In this document: in pieces, positions 50,785-59,851 of the stretch | Numbering within the stretch: position 1 is the first letter of the stretch | Layout: each line of letters starts with the position of its first letter | NCBI RefSeq assembly: GCF_013185195.1 | Contig: NZ_JAAZWC010000004.1 | Coordinates: forward strand, 124,001 to 188,000 | Origin: Saccharibacillus qingshengii | GTDB lineage: Bacteria; Bacillota; Bacilli; Paenibacillales; Paenibacillaceae | Length of the DNA: 64,000 nucleotides | Direction of reading: 5' to 3' | Made by a program: the position numbers and the translations under genes | Notes under the pieces: generated by a model | Database searches by the model: none | What the model was told of the DNA's origin: nothing | The model's input: the letters and a program-made list of their open reading frames with translations, nothing else

Positions 50785-51591
50785 TCAGCTCAGGAACGAA
50801 ACGAGTTCTTCGTTGAATTTCTCCGGTTCGTCCATCATGAGGGCGTGGCCGCTCTTGGCGAATGTCACGACATGGGAAGTAGAAATGCCCGCGTTCATGG
50901 ATTCGGCCAGGGCATACGGACAGATCCGGTCTTTCTCGCCGTGGAAGATGGCGGTCGGCACGGTGATCTGATCCAGATCGCCGCGAAGGTCTTCGTCGCG
51001 CAGCATCTCGGCAGCACGCAGCGTGCCGACGGCGGAAGCCTGGAAAGCGACCATTTCGACCCAGGCGGCCGAAGAAGCGCTTGGCGTCTTGTGGGTGAGC
51101 TTCTTGCCGAATGAAGTAATCATCTTCGGCCGGTCTTCCAGGGTCGGACGGATCATCTGCTCGTTCAGGTCTTCGACGCTCATCGCTCCGGGTGCACCTT
51201 CGCGCGCCGTGAAACTCGGTGCGGCCGCGCCGATCAGCAGCAGCTTCGAGATTCCGTGGGATTGATACCGGGCCGCATAATGCAGCGCTGTCGCACCGCC
51301 CATCGAGAAGCCGACCAGTGCGGCATCTTCGAGCCCCAGCTTGTCGATGACCGCCCGTACGTCGTCCGCATAGCGGTCGTAAGTATAGCCTTCCCAGGGC
51401 GCGTCGGATTTGCCGAAGCCTCGGAAGTCGATACCGATACAGCGGAAGCCGAGCGCGGGAAGGCGCATATATGCATATTCGAACATTCGGGAATCGAGAG
51501 GCCATCCGTGCAAGAAGATGACCGGACGCCCTGCGCCGATATCTTCTACATAAATATGGATGCCCGATTCCACTTCAATATATTTTCCCAT
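50785..51591 (-). CDS. Alpha/beta hydrolase
   Basis: The 268-residue protein is a single-domain alpha/beta hydrolase with triad Ser96 (GFSMGG), Asp221 (FHGEKDRICP) and His249 (KSGHALMM), and the HGWPLDSRMF oxyanion loop. It resembles non-haem chloroperoxidase or esterase enzymes; the substrate is unknown. The start at 51591 has AAGGAGG upstream; an in-frame ATG at 51654 lies in the tandem repeat region without a good site. Confidence 0.88.
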   Translation of the reverse strand: MGKYIEVESGIHIYVEDIGAGRPVIFLHGWPLDSRMFEYAYMRLPALGFRCIGIDFRGFGKSDAPWEGYTYDRYADDVRAVIDKLGLEDAALVGFSMGGATALHYAARYQSHGISKLLLIGAAAPSFTAREGAPGAMSVEDLNEQMIRPTLEDRPKMITSFGKKLTHKTPSASSAAWVEMVAFQASAVGTLRAAEMLRDEDLRGDLDQITVPTAIFHGEKDRICPYALAESMNAGISTSHVVTFAKSGHALMMDEPEKFNEELVSFLS

Positions 51592-51647
51592 ATCTGAAAA
51601 GCCTCCTTGAGTGGGTGCTTCTTCTGTCATCTGCTGTGCGGTTCTTG

Positions 51648-51679
51648 TCTTCAAGAGGCTGTATCTTCAAGAGGCTGTA
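51648..51679. repeat. Perfect 16-bp tandem duplication
   Basis: TCTTCAAGAGGCTGTA occurs twice head to tail, between the divergent hydrolase and secreted-protein genes. The inner TCTTCAAGA is itself a palindrome, so these could be operator sites. Confidence 0.6.
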
Positions 51680-51890
51680 ATGCAGTACGCGACCGTTCCG
51701 CGCCGCAAGGCCGGGGGATTCGGCCCACGGCGAAGGACGACGGCCGGACTTCTTCTTATTACCCGCAAATGGGAATTGAATCTACCGGTTGTCAAAAAAA
51801 GTCGCGGGCTTTCTTTTCTACCGAAGAAGCGGCGTGGTCCGCTTCCGGCAGAAAAGGGTAAAAAAAGGGAAAAACCAAGGAGGAATCGAT

Positions 51891-52841
51891 ATGAGCAAAT
51901 CCGCAGCTTATCGACTGTTCATGGCCGGTCTGGGCTTGGGCGTCGCCCTCTCCGGCACGGGAATGGCGGCGGCCGAACCGGCAGCCGGGTCCCCTGCCTC
52001 GGTGTCCGTCCAGGCGGCACAGGACCCGGGCGCGTACGACCGTTTCAATCGCTACTTGAGCCGTTCGCCGTCGACGGAATCGCTGTCGTCCGCACGGGCC
52101 GTGCTGATCAATCACGCCAAATCGTTTACGAAATCGCAGGCAACGCTCGCCGTTTTGAAGCTCGAGAATGCGCAGAATGCGTATCTCGACGTCATGCTGC
52201 GGCGAATCGATCGGCCGGCCGTCCAGAAATCGATCGCAGCCGTCTACAAGCCGGGGATGACGCTGAATGAAGTCCTGAGCCGGGTATCGGCCCGGGAAGC
52301 CGTAATCGCCTTGCAGGACATGCGTGCGATCGACTATAAGCTCGAAACGGGTGAAGGCCTGTTCTATCCGGTGATCCACTACAAGAGTTACAAGCGCTTC
52401 AAGCCGTACGTCAAATCCGATATCGCTTCCTACCTCGACCTGATGGCCCGCGAATCCGAAGATCCAGCCAACGGCGATGCGGCGCTGCTGATCGGCTGGG
52501 ACGATGCGCTGCAGCGCGCGGTCGACTTCGAGTCGTTTCTTGCGACATACAGCGTCTCCAACCGGCGGGAAGCGATTCGGGAACGCTTCCGATGGGCCAA
52601 GCTTTCGGTCTTCTACGGACAGAGCAATACGCCGCTGTTCGACTACGATACGGGCGCTGTCGATCCGGAAGCGAGAGCGGCCTACACCCGGCTGCTGTCG
52701 GCCAAAAGCGAGTCGGAACTGGCTTCGAGCAAAGTGCTGACGGACCTGCAAGGGCTGATGGATCTGCTCGATCGTACAGGCGGCAAGCGGACCCGGGCGG
52801 TCGAAGACTACCTGTCCCAAAAAGTGCCGGTCGGCAGCTGA
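51891..52841 (+). CDS. Secreted protein of unknown function
   Basis: The 316-residue protein has a signal peptide (YRLFMAGLGLGVALSGTGMAAAEP, read as a hydrophobic core then AAA cleavage near residue 28). The mature part is helical and charged, with motifs such as NAQNAYLDVMLRRIDRPAV and YLDLMARESEDPANGDAAL, but no catalytic signature. AAGGAGG precedes the ATG at 51891. It is transcribed alone and ends at a clear terminator. Confidence 0.7.
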   Translation: MSKSAAYRLFMAGLGLGVALSGTGMAAAEPAAGSPASVSVQAAQDPGAYDRFNRYLSRSPSTESLSSARAVLINHAKSFTKSQATLAVLKLENAQNAYLDVMLRRIDRPAVQKSIAAVYKPGMTLNEVLSRVSAREAVIALQDMRAIDYKLETGEGLFYPVIHYKSYKRFKPYVKSDIASYLDLMARESEDPANGDAALLIGWDDALQRAVDFESFLATYSVSNRREAIRERFRWAKLSVFYGQSNTPLFDYDTGAVDPEARAAYTRLLSAKSESELASSKVLTDLQGLMDLLDRTGGKRTRAVEDYLSQKVPVGS

Positions 52842-52851
52842 ATTTTTGAAG

Positions 52852-52899
52852 CGCCAAAAGTCCGCAGGCTTCGCGCCGTACGCGGACTTTTGGCGTTTT
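52852..52899 (+). terminator. Intrinsic terminator of the secreted-protein gene
   Basis: CGCCAAAAGTCCGC (52852-52865) pairs perfectly with 52882-52895, followed by four T residues. Confidence 0.9.
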
Positions 52900-53088
52900 C
52901 TTGTTCGAAAGCGTTTTATATAGCCGATTCGCTGCCGACTTGTTGGGGGTATTGTTAAACGGATGGGCGAGCGGCGAACGAGCGGAATTTGAACACGGGC
53001 ATCGGAAAAAGACGTTTGAAAGCCCGGGGAGTTTCCGCCGCTGCCGCCCGATCGGCAACCTACACAAGACTGCGGGGAGGCGCATAAG

Positions 53089-54327
53089 ATGGCAAAATGG
53101 ATCAGACGGCTGGGCGCCGCAAGCCTACTCGGCGTACTGCTGACGCTGACGGCCTGCGGAAGCGGCCAATCGGCCGACGGCAAAGTACATATCGAGTTTT
53201 TCCAAAACAAGCCGGAAGCCAAAGGATCGTTCGACAAACTGATTGCGAAATTCAATGAAGAAAATCCGGATATTGTCGTTACGCAGACCAATCCGCCCGA
53301 CGCCGAAATGGTGCTCATGACGCGGGTCGTCAAAAGCGATGTGCCGGACATCATCGGAATGGGCGCGACGGATACGTATTCCGTGCTCGGACAAAGCGGG
53401 ATTTTCGCCGATCTGGCGGGAGAACCGTTCCTGGACCGGATCAATCCCCGCTACATGCAGATGCTGAACGATTTGACCGGACAGGAAGCGATCAACGGGA
53501 TCCCTTACGCGGCGAACGCCGACGGCATTATGTACAACCGCGCCATTTTCGAGAAATTGAATCTGGAAGTGCCCAAGACCTGGGACGAATTCATGGAGGT
53601 CGCGCAGAAGGTCAAAGAAGCGGGCGTTACGCCTTTCTACCTGACCTACAAAGACGACTGGACAACGAACCTGCTGTTCAACGCCCTGGCTCCGAACATT
53701 GCCGGCATCGACTTTTTCCTGGAGCGCCGCGATAACAAGGTGTCGTTCGAAGATCCCGTGATGCAGGAAGTGGCGGACAAAGCGCTCGCCGTGCTGCCTT
53801 ACGGCACGAACGACAACTTCGGCCGCACCTACGCCGACGGCAACCGCGCTTTCGCCAACGGCGAAGCCGCGATGTATATCCAGGGCAGCTGGGCGATTCC
53901 TGAAATCCGCAAAGCCAATGCCGATATCGATCTGGGATTCTTCGCAACGCCGACCGGCGACGATGCCGAAGCGAACAAACTGGTTTCCGGCGTGGATACG
54001 CTGCTCGCGGTCGCCGAGAGCACGGAACATCGCGAAGAGTCGATGAAGTTTATCGAATTCCTAATCGAAGACGAGAACATCGCCCAGTACATCAAGGAAC
54101 AGACCGCTTTCTCCGCTGTCGAAGGGATCGATCAGAACGACCCGGCCGTGGCCGAACTTCAGCCTTATTTCGACTCCGGCCGCCTCGTCGATTTTGCCGA
54201 CCACTACATCCCGGCCGCCGTTCAGTTGAATTCTCTTGTACAGGAGTTCCTGCAGCGCGGGGACGCCGACGCTTTCCTGAAGCGCCTAGACAGCGAATGG
54301 ACCAAAGTCGCCAACCGCAGATCCTGA
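53089..54327 (+). CDS. Sugar ABC transporter substrate-binding lipoprotein
   Basis: The 412-residue protein is a family-1 extracellular solute-binding lipoprotein with lipobox LTAC (Cys23), the family start VHIEFFQNKPEAKGSFDKL, and motifs GIPYAANADGIMYN and AMYIQGSWAIPEI. It should bind a sugar or oligosaccharide and hand it to the permeases at 54768-56461. GGGGAGG precedes the ATG. A 440-nt gap with strong RNA structure separates it from the permease genes, which could give it higher expression than the membrane components. Confidence 0.92.
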   Translation: MAKWIRRLGAASLLGVLLTLTACGSGQSADGKVHIEFFQNKPEAKGSFDKLIAKFNEENPDIVVTQTNPPDAEMVLMTRVVKSDVPDIIGMGATDTYSVLGQSGIFADLAGEPFLDRINPRYMQMLNDLTGQEAINGIPYAANADGIMYNRAIFEKLNLEVPKTWDEFMEVAQKVKEAGVTPFYLTYKDDWTTNLLFNALAPNIAGIDFFLERRDNKVSFEDPVMQEVADKALAVLPYGTNDNFGRTYADGNRAFANGEAAMYIQGSWAIPEIRKANADIDLGFFATPTGDDAEANKLVSGVDTLLAVAESTEHREESMKFIEFLIEDENIAQYIKEQTAFSAVEGIDQNDPAVAELQPYFDSGRLVDFADHYIPAAVQLNSLVQEFLQRGDADAFLKRLDSEWTKVANRRS

Positions 54328-54767
54328 CCTTTTGATCTACGCGGCTCTTTTGACCCGTCCTTGATCTTGATCTCTTTGATCTTGATCTGCTCTCGCAGGC
54401 GGGAATCGTCCAGGCCCCCGGCCGCCGACAATTCCCGCCGCGGCGCAGCCGCAAGCTCGCCTAAACAGGCGAGCCGCATTACCCTCTTTTATCCGTCGCT
54501 TTAAAGTTTGCCCGGCGGCCTCGCTGCAAGGCCGCCTTGCCCTTACACCCCAAAAAGTAACTCGACGCGCGAGCGCGGGCGGAGGGCGGGGAAATCCCGG
54601 AAAAGCGAAGCGGTCGCCTTTGAGGTCCGATTTTCACCTTGCAAACGTTCAATCCAAAAATCGGACCGAAACAGCGATTGAAGGGATTCCCCGCCCGGAG
54701 CGTCTTCCGAGCACCCGAAGCGCCTCCGAGCACCCGCACCGCTCAACCGTCGAGAAAGGAGAATCCG
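54328..54767 (+). promoter_or_regulatory. Structured intergenic region between binding-protein and permease genes
   Basis: No gene is seen here. It holds two 13-bp direct repeats of TTGATCTTGATCT (54361-54373, 54376-54388), hairpins GCTCGCCT/AGGCGAGC (54455-54474) and GGCGGCCT/AGGCCGCC (54514-54536), and a nested structure. In the nested structure GGGCGGGGAAATCCC (54584-54598) faces GGGATTCCCCGCCC (54683-54696), and within it GGTCCGATTTT (54624-54634) faces AAAATCGGACC (54657-54667). It may protect or process the mRNA. Confidence 0.65.
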
Positions 54768-55634
54768 ATGGCCAAAAGAAAAGCCGCCTTTTACTGGATG
54801 ACCGTCCCGGCTTTGCTGCTGTTTTTCGTCTTCCATACGTTCCCGGCCCTGCAGGGGGTGTTCTACTCGTTCACCAACTGGAACGGCTTCGCCCAAACGT
54901 ACGACTTCGTCGGTTTCAAGAACTATTATTACCTGTTCCAGGACGACAACGTCGGCAACGCCTACTGGTTCACGTTCAAGTTCGCGATCCTCGTCACGAT
55001 CGTGATCAACGTGCTCAGCCTGCTGATCGCGATGGGGCTGAACGCCAGCATCAAAGCGCGAAACTTTTTCCGCGGCGTGTACTTCCTGCCGAACATCCTG
55101 AGCGTCCTGATCGTCGGCTACATATTCAACTATCTGTTCTCCAACGTGTTCACCGTCTGGGGCGAGAACCTCGGCATCGGAGCGCTGTCCACGAACCTGC
55201 TCGGCAGCCAGACGCTGGCCTGGATCGGCGTCGCGTTCGTCGCGATCTGGCAGGGCATTGCGCTGAACACCATTTTGTATCTGTCCGGCCTGCAGACGAT
55301 TCCGGTCCAGCTGTACGAAGCTTCCGGTCTCGACGGCGCCAACAAGTGGCAGGAGTTCTGGAAAATCACGTTCCCGCTCATCGCTCCTTTTTTCACCATT
55401 AACATGGTCCTGGCGATGAAGAACGCGCTGATGGTCTTCGACCTGATCGTCGCGCTGACGAACGGCGGACCGGGCCGCGCCACGCAGTCGATCTCGCACC
55501 TGATCTACACGGGCGGCTTCGAAGGCGGCGAATTCGCGTATCAGTCGGCGAACTCGGTCATCTACTTTATCGTGATCGCGGTCATCTCGATCGTGCAGAT
55601 CCGCTACTTGCAGAGAAGGGAGACGGATATGTAA
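54768..55634 (+). CDS. Sugar ABC transporter permease 1 (MalF-like)
   Basis: The 288-residue membrane protein has six helices and the EAA permease loop (EASGLDGANKWQEFWKITFPL), with the PALLLFFVFHTFPALQGVFYSF N-terminal helix common to MalF-type permeases. ATG 54768 has GAAAGGAG upstream. Its TAA shares one base with the next ATG (TAATG). No ATPase gene is in the window; such transporters often share a common MsmX-like ATPase. Confidence 0.92.
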   Translation: MAKRKAAFYWMTVPALLLFFVFHTFPALQGVFYSFTNWNGFAQTYDFVGFKNYYYLFQDDNVGNAYWFTFKFAILVTIVINVLSLLIAMGLNASIKARNFFRGVYFLPNILSVLIVGYIFNYLFSNVFTVWGENLGIGALSTNLLGSQTLAWIGVAFVAIWQGIALNTILYLSGLQTIPVQLYEASGLDGANKWQEFWKITFPLIAPFFTINMVLAMKNALMVFDLIVALTNGGPGRATQSISHLIYTGGFEGGEFAYQSANSVIYFIVIAVISIVQIRYLQRRETDM

Positions 55635-56461
55635 TGAAAACCCGCAAACGGACCAACTGGATCGCCATGATCCTGATTGCGCTCGGGACGATCTTCATCT
55701 TGTTCCCGCTGTACATGGCCGTCACCATCGCGCTCAAGAATCAGACGGACATGCTGAATTCCATTTTCGGCCTGCCGACGAATCTGCGTTTCGAAAACTT
55801 CGCACGGGCGATCGAGATGACGAACTTCTTCCAGGCGCTGCGCAACAGCGCGATCGTCACCGGATCGACCGTCGTGCTGACCATCTTGAGCAACTCGCTT
55901 GTCGCCTACGCGGTCGCGCGGAACATGGGCAAGAGCAAGTTTTTCAAAGGACTGTATTTCTACTTCATCAGCGCCATGTTCATTCCGTTCCCGATTATCA
56001 TGCTGCCGATCGTCAAGCTGACGGCTTCGCTGGGCATGACGAATCTGCTGGGCCTGATCATCCTGCACACGGTGTACGGCCTGGCGTTCAACGTGTTCAT
56101 CTATGTCGGCTACATCCGCTCCATTCCGATCGATCTGGAAGAAGCGGCGACGGTCGACGGCACGGGCACGTTCGGGACGTTCGTCCGGATCATCTTCCCG
56201 CTGATGGCGCCGATCAACGCGACGGTGGGCATCCTGATCTGCTTGTCGACGTACAATGACTTCCTGCTGCCGCTGGTCATCTTGAGCGATCAGAACCAGT
56301 ACACGCTGCCGCTCGTGCAGTACGTGTTCCAGGGACAATTCAACACGGAGTTCAATCTGGCGTTCGCGTCGTATCTGCTGGCGATGCTGCCGATGATCGT
56401 GATCTATCTGTTCGCGCAGAAGTGGATCATCAACGGCGTTACGCAGGGCGCGGTGAAGTAA
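55634..56461 (+). CDS. Sugar ABC transporter permease 2 (MalG-like)
   Basis: The 275-residue membrane protein is the second permease, with six helices and the EAA loop (LEEAATVDGTGTFGTFVRII). The start overlaps the preceding stop by one base. It is the last gene of the transporter operon. Confidence 0.92.
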   Translation: MKTRKRTNWIAMILIALGTIFILFPLYMAVTIALKNQTDMLNSIFGLPTNLRFENFARAIEMTNFFQALRNSAIVTGSTVVLTILSNSLVAYAVARNMGKSKFFKGLYFYFISAMFIPFPIIMLPIVKLTASLGMTNLLGLIILHTVYGLAFNVFIYVGYIRSIPIDLEEAATVDGTGTFGTFVRIIFPLMAPINATVGILICLSTYNDFLLPLVILSDQNQYTLPLVQYVFQGQFNTEFNLAFASYLLAMLPMIVIYLFAQKWIINGVTQGAVK

Positions 56462-56492
56462 CGCTTGGCTTGAAGCCCCGCGGTTCGGTTGG

Positions 56493-56535
56493 AAAAGCGT
56501 TCGGAAACGGCCTTCGGTCGTTCCGGACGCTTTTT
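56493..56535 (+). terminator. Intrinsic terminator of the sugar transporter operon
   Basis: AAAAGCGT-CGGAA (56493-56506) pairs with TTCCG-ACGCTTTT (56521-56534), with small mismatches, followed by T. Confidence 0.82.
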
Positions 56536-56683
56536 GCGCTGCGCAGCGACGGGGGTTGGGCTCACATTGGCATAGAGCGAAGAATGGATCATGCGGTATA
56601 ATGGCGGGACGAGAAAGTTGTCCGAACCGTCTACGCCGCTCTAGGCGCAGGCTGCCGGGTTCGGATCGAAGGAGGGAATAGAG

Positions 56684-57850
56684 ATGCCGCCTCTACGATT
56701 TGATGACAGACGGATGGAAGCCGAATGCGGCGACGCGAGAATTACGCTGCTGGCCAAAGAGTACGCGCTGCTGCGTTTTCTGCATGCCAATGCCAACCGG
56801 GTGTTCAGCCGCGAGCAGCTGCTCGATCGGGTATGGCCCGGCGAATACCCGGTCGACCGTACGGTGGACGATCATATTTACCGGCTGCGCAAAAAGCTCA
56901 AATCCGTGGGCGGACCGCCGATCGAGACGATTCGCGGTATCGGATACTGCCTGGCACCGCGTCCGTCGGCGGAAGAAGACGAGGTGCCTTCCCTGCATGA
57001 TCCGGCGGTCCAGGAAGCCGTGAACGGCATATTTTCCCGGTATCACCGGTTGGGTCAGGGTCGCGCCATGCTGGCTCTGGCGGCGCAGCACCGGGCGCTG
57101 GGATTTCGGTTGGATTCCTTTTACGGACTGTATCTGCATTTCGTGGAAGGCGATCTGCGCTGGTTTCTGGAAAATGAACAGACGCCGATGAACGAACGGA
57201 TCTACTGGCTGCTGCTGTTCGAGCTGTTCGTGGATACGCCGGGCCGCAAGTCGGAGATCTGCGAGCGGGCGCTCCGCCTCGGAGCGCTGCCGCCGGACGG
57301 ACACCGCGAGATGGAGATTCTCAATATCGCCGATCTGTATGCGGCCGAAGATCGGATCGACGAAGCGCTGGCCGTGCTGTACCGTGCCCGCCGGGTGGCC
57401 GAAGAGCAGCGGCTGGACGGCTTTGTCGTGCCGATCGAGATCAGTGCCCTGTACGTCCGGCTGATGCAGGGGAGTGCGGAACTTGCGGCCCAGCAGTCTG
57501 CTCTTGCTGCCGGGCTGCTCGAACGTGAACCGTATCTGCGGGAGCTCGCGGGCTACCGGATACTGGAAGGCGCGAGATTGGAGCTGATCGGTCGGAGCGA
57601 AGAAGGCGAAGCGCTGATCCGCGAAGGACTGGATACGTTCGAGCGTTCGGGATTCGTGCCGCATCGCCTCGTGGCGCTGCATCGGCTCTGCGGCGTGCTG
57701 CGCCGGCATGCGCCGGGCGAAGCCGCCGAACGTCTCTATTCCGCCCGTCTGCAGGCGGAATACGGACGATTCGGGCTCAGCGGACTCCGGCAGGAACTGG
57801 GCGAACGCATCCGGGACTATCTCGACCGATTGGAGCAGTCCGGCCGGTAG
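56684..57850 (+). CDS. Winged-helix (OmpR-type) regulator with TPR-like domain
   Basis: The 388-residue protein has an OmpR/PhoB-type DNA-binding domain at the N-terminus (residues about 5-95: LLAKEYALLRFLHANANRVFSREQLLDRVW, then YRLRKKLKS and ETIRGIGYCL) fused to a helical TPR-like region (about 105-385). There is no receiver domain, so it is a one-component regulator, perhaps sensing a ligand or partner protein. GAAGGAGGG precedes the ATG. The sugar transporter genes lie upstream on the same strand behind a terminator, so a functional link is only possible. Confidence 0.82.
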   Translation: MPPLRFDDRRMEAECGDARITLLAKEYALLRFLHANANRVFSREQLLDRVWPGEYPVDRTVDDHIYRLRKKLKSVGGPPIETIRGIGYCLAPRPSAEEDEVPSLHDPAVQEAVNGIFSRYHRLGQGRAMLALAAQHRALGFRLDSFYGLYLHFVEGDLRWFLENEQTPMNERIYWLLLFELFVDTPGRKSEICERALRLGALPPDGHREMEILNIADLYAAEDRIDEALAVLYRARRVAEEQRLDGFVVPIEISALYVRLMQGSAELAAQQSALAAGLLEREPYLRELAGYRILEGARLELIGRSEEGEALIREGLDTFERSGFVPHRLVALHRLCGVLRRHAPGEAAERLYSARLQAEYGRFGLSGLRQELGERIRDYLDRLEQSGR

Positions 57851-58005
57851 GCGGCAGTCTTCGGGTTGTCCGCGGCGGTGAACGGCAATATCCATTCCGC
57901 CGAATTTCTTCCCTCTGATAAACCTCTGACATTTCCCGGATAACCTGAATCCGTGCTTGATTACGGAAGCGGTTCGATCGGATCGCCGGGGGAGGAAGAA
58001 GACAG

Positions 58006-58551
58006 ATGATCGAGAAACAAACCGGGAACGGCAGTCGGAAACGTCCGGGATTCACAACGGAAAAAAGTAAAAAAGGAGCGGCAGCCGGCAGGCCTTCGCT
58101 GCTCCGGCACCCGGTCTTCGGCCGCGCTGACCTCCGCCGCCAATCTTCGCTTCGCCGGCAGGGATACGCGGTCAAGCTGGGAGGAAGCTACATCCTGATC
58201 GGACTGTCGGTGCTGCTGCTGGGCCTGCTTGAGCCGGGCGCATCGGTCGCCGCTATTCTCGGGATCGGTCTGCTGCTCGGAGCGGGCAACGGATTGTTTA
58301 TGATTACGTTCAACTACGCCCTGCAAAAAGAAACCCCGGCTGCCATGACCGGGCGCGTCTTCGGTATTCAACATACCCTGTTCAGCCTGGTGATGATCGC
58401 CGCTCCGCCGCTTGGCGGGTTGTCGGTCCAGCACTTCGGCGCAGGTTCGGTGTTCGAAGCCGCGGGCGGGGCAATTCTGCTGCTCGGAACGGCCGGATTT
58501 GTCTTCGGCCGCTCGATCTGGAAGCCCGAGGCCGGGATTTCGAGAAATTGA
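58006..58551 (+). pseudogene. Truncated MFS transporter gene (C-terminal part)
   Basis: The 181-codon frame contains only the last helices of an MFS efflux protein (from about residue 54: YAVKLGGSYILIGLSVLLLG, then GIGLLLGAGNGLFMITFNYAL and MTGRVFGIQHTLFSLVMIAAPPLGGL). Residues 1-53 are basic and do not look like an MFS domain. A full transporter has about 400 residues, and the remainder is absent upstream. A GGAGGAAG ribosome site does exist, so a short product could be made, but loss of the N-terminal half argues for a remnant. Confidence 0.6.
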
Positions 58552-58898
58552 ACCTCTTTTTGCCCCTTTCCGGAAGGATTGGGGCTTTTGTCATGGAACT
58601 GTAATATAGGGTTACAACTTTTTTTCTGGAAAAATCGCCAGGATGTCTTAAGCTAGAAGAAGAGGGTTTTTCCCGATGGACAAGCCCTTTTTTCCCTGAA
58701 TGGGAAACCGACACCGAATGAACTCCGTATCGCCGGACGAAAATCCCGGACGAACGGCCCAACCTATCTTCGGACCGCCCGGTTTTGTACCGCCCGGATC
58801 CGAACTGCCGTATGAATTCCCCTGAACCTTTTCGGCGCTTCGAGACAAGCGCCTTCCATTTCATATATCCTTCGGGAACGAAAAGAGGACATCCAAAC
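58552..58898 (+). other. Intergenic region with a terminator
   Basis: A hairpin GCCCC/GGGGC (58562-58566 with 58581-58585) with inner TTCC/GGAA and trailing T residues (to 58589) ends the MFS remnant. The rest is AT-richer near 58600-58720 and carries a weak GGTTTTTCCC/GGGAAACC inverted repeat (58668-58712) but no gene. Confidence 0.5.
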
Positions 58899-59744
58899 AT
58901 GAAAAACACACGCCGCCTTGCCGTCTCCGTCCTGGTCTGTCTTTCGGTTGCCGCCGCCGCGCTGACGGCTTCCGCCGCCGCTCCGATCAAAGTCTACCGG
59001 GAAGGTACCGAGGTCGTGACCGAAGCTTCGCCGCGCTTTGTCGACGGACAAGTGATGCTTCCCCTCGGCCTTGCCGGAGAGCTGTTCGACCAGCACATGA
59101 GCTATGACACCAAAAACCGCATTCTGAAAGTCGAGAACCGAACCGGCCAAATTGCCGAATCGGTGGACGGAACGCTGTCTATCACCGGCATGGAAAGCCC
59201 GAACGGCATGTGGGACGATCTTCGTCTGCACAGCGGCAGCCGCACGGCGGCTCTGCCCGGCAAAACGCTGGGTCCAAACAGCCCGTATCCGCCTGAGTTC
59301 GTATCGGCCAGTCTGACGGCGGGAGCCGCTCCCGATACGGTCGTTCTGCTGACCCAGGGCTACGGGACGGGCGTGTATGTCAATGAAGCGGTCGTCTATA
59401 CGTCGGATCTGGAGCCGATTCCTCTCGAAGACGGAGCCATCGCCATGCTCAAGCAGTTTCGCGCCGAATTCGCCGCGGACGGAAGCGTCGGGATCGAAGC
59501 GGGCGGCGTGACCACGCAAATCGCCGCGGACCGGATCTTGACGGAGCGGGCGCAGCGCGGAGAACGTCCGTCTTTTGGCCAGGTCATCCGCTACGGAATC
59601 GAAGACGGCCGTTTGACCGCGACGGCGGGCGTACAGGTCGGCATGTCCGAATTTATCGGAGACCTTACGCTTGGCTATACGTATAAGAACGGTGTGCTGC
59701 AGGCCGGGACGGCCGTGTTTACCCCTTATGACGAGTACCGCTGA
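58899..59744 (+). CDS. Secreted stalk-domain (copper amine oxidase N-like) protein
   Basis: The 281-residue protein has a signal peptide (AVSVLVCLSVAAAALTASA) and an N-terminal region with the copper-amine-oxidase N-domain pattern (FVDGQVMLPLGLAGELFDQH, then YDTKNRILKV), a stalk domain common in Paenibacillaceae. The rest is beta-rich and unassigned. AAGAGGA precedes the ATG at 58899. The ABC genes follow on the same strand after 107 bp. Confidence 0.78.
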   Translation: MKNTRRLAVSVLVCLSVAAAALTASAAAPIKVYREGTEVVTEASPRFVDGQVMLPLGLAGELFDQHMSYDTKNRILKVENRTGQIAESVDGTLSITGMESPNGMWDDLRLHSGSRTAALPGKTLGPNSPYPPEFVSASLTAGAAPDTVVLLTQGYGTGVYVNEAVVYTSDLEPIPLEDGAIAMLKQFRAEFAADGSVGIEAGGVTTQIAADRILTERAQRGERPSFGQVIRYGIEDGRLTATAGVQVGMSEFIGDLTLGYTYKNGVLQAGTAVFTPYDEYR

Positions 59745-59851
59745 TCGGGCATCTTTGCCGGAGCGGGCGTCCCTTTCTGACGATAACGACAAGCCGGATT
59801 CCGCCGAGAACGGCGGGTTCGGCCTCTCGAATGCGAGGAGACGAGAATCAC

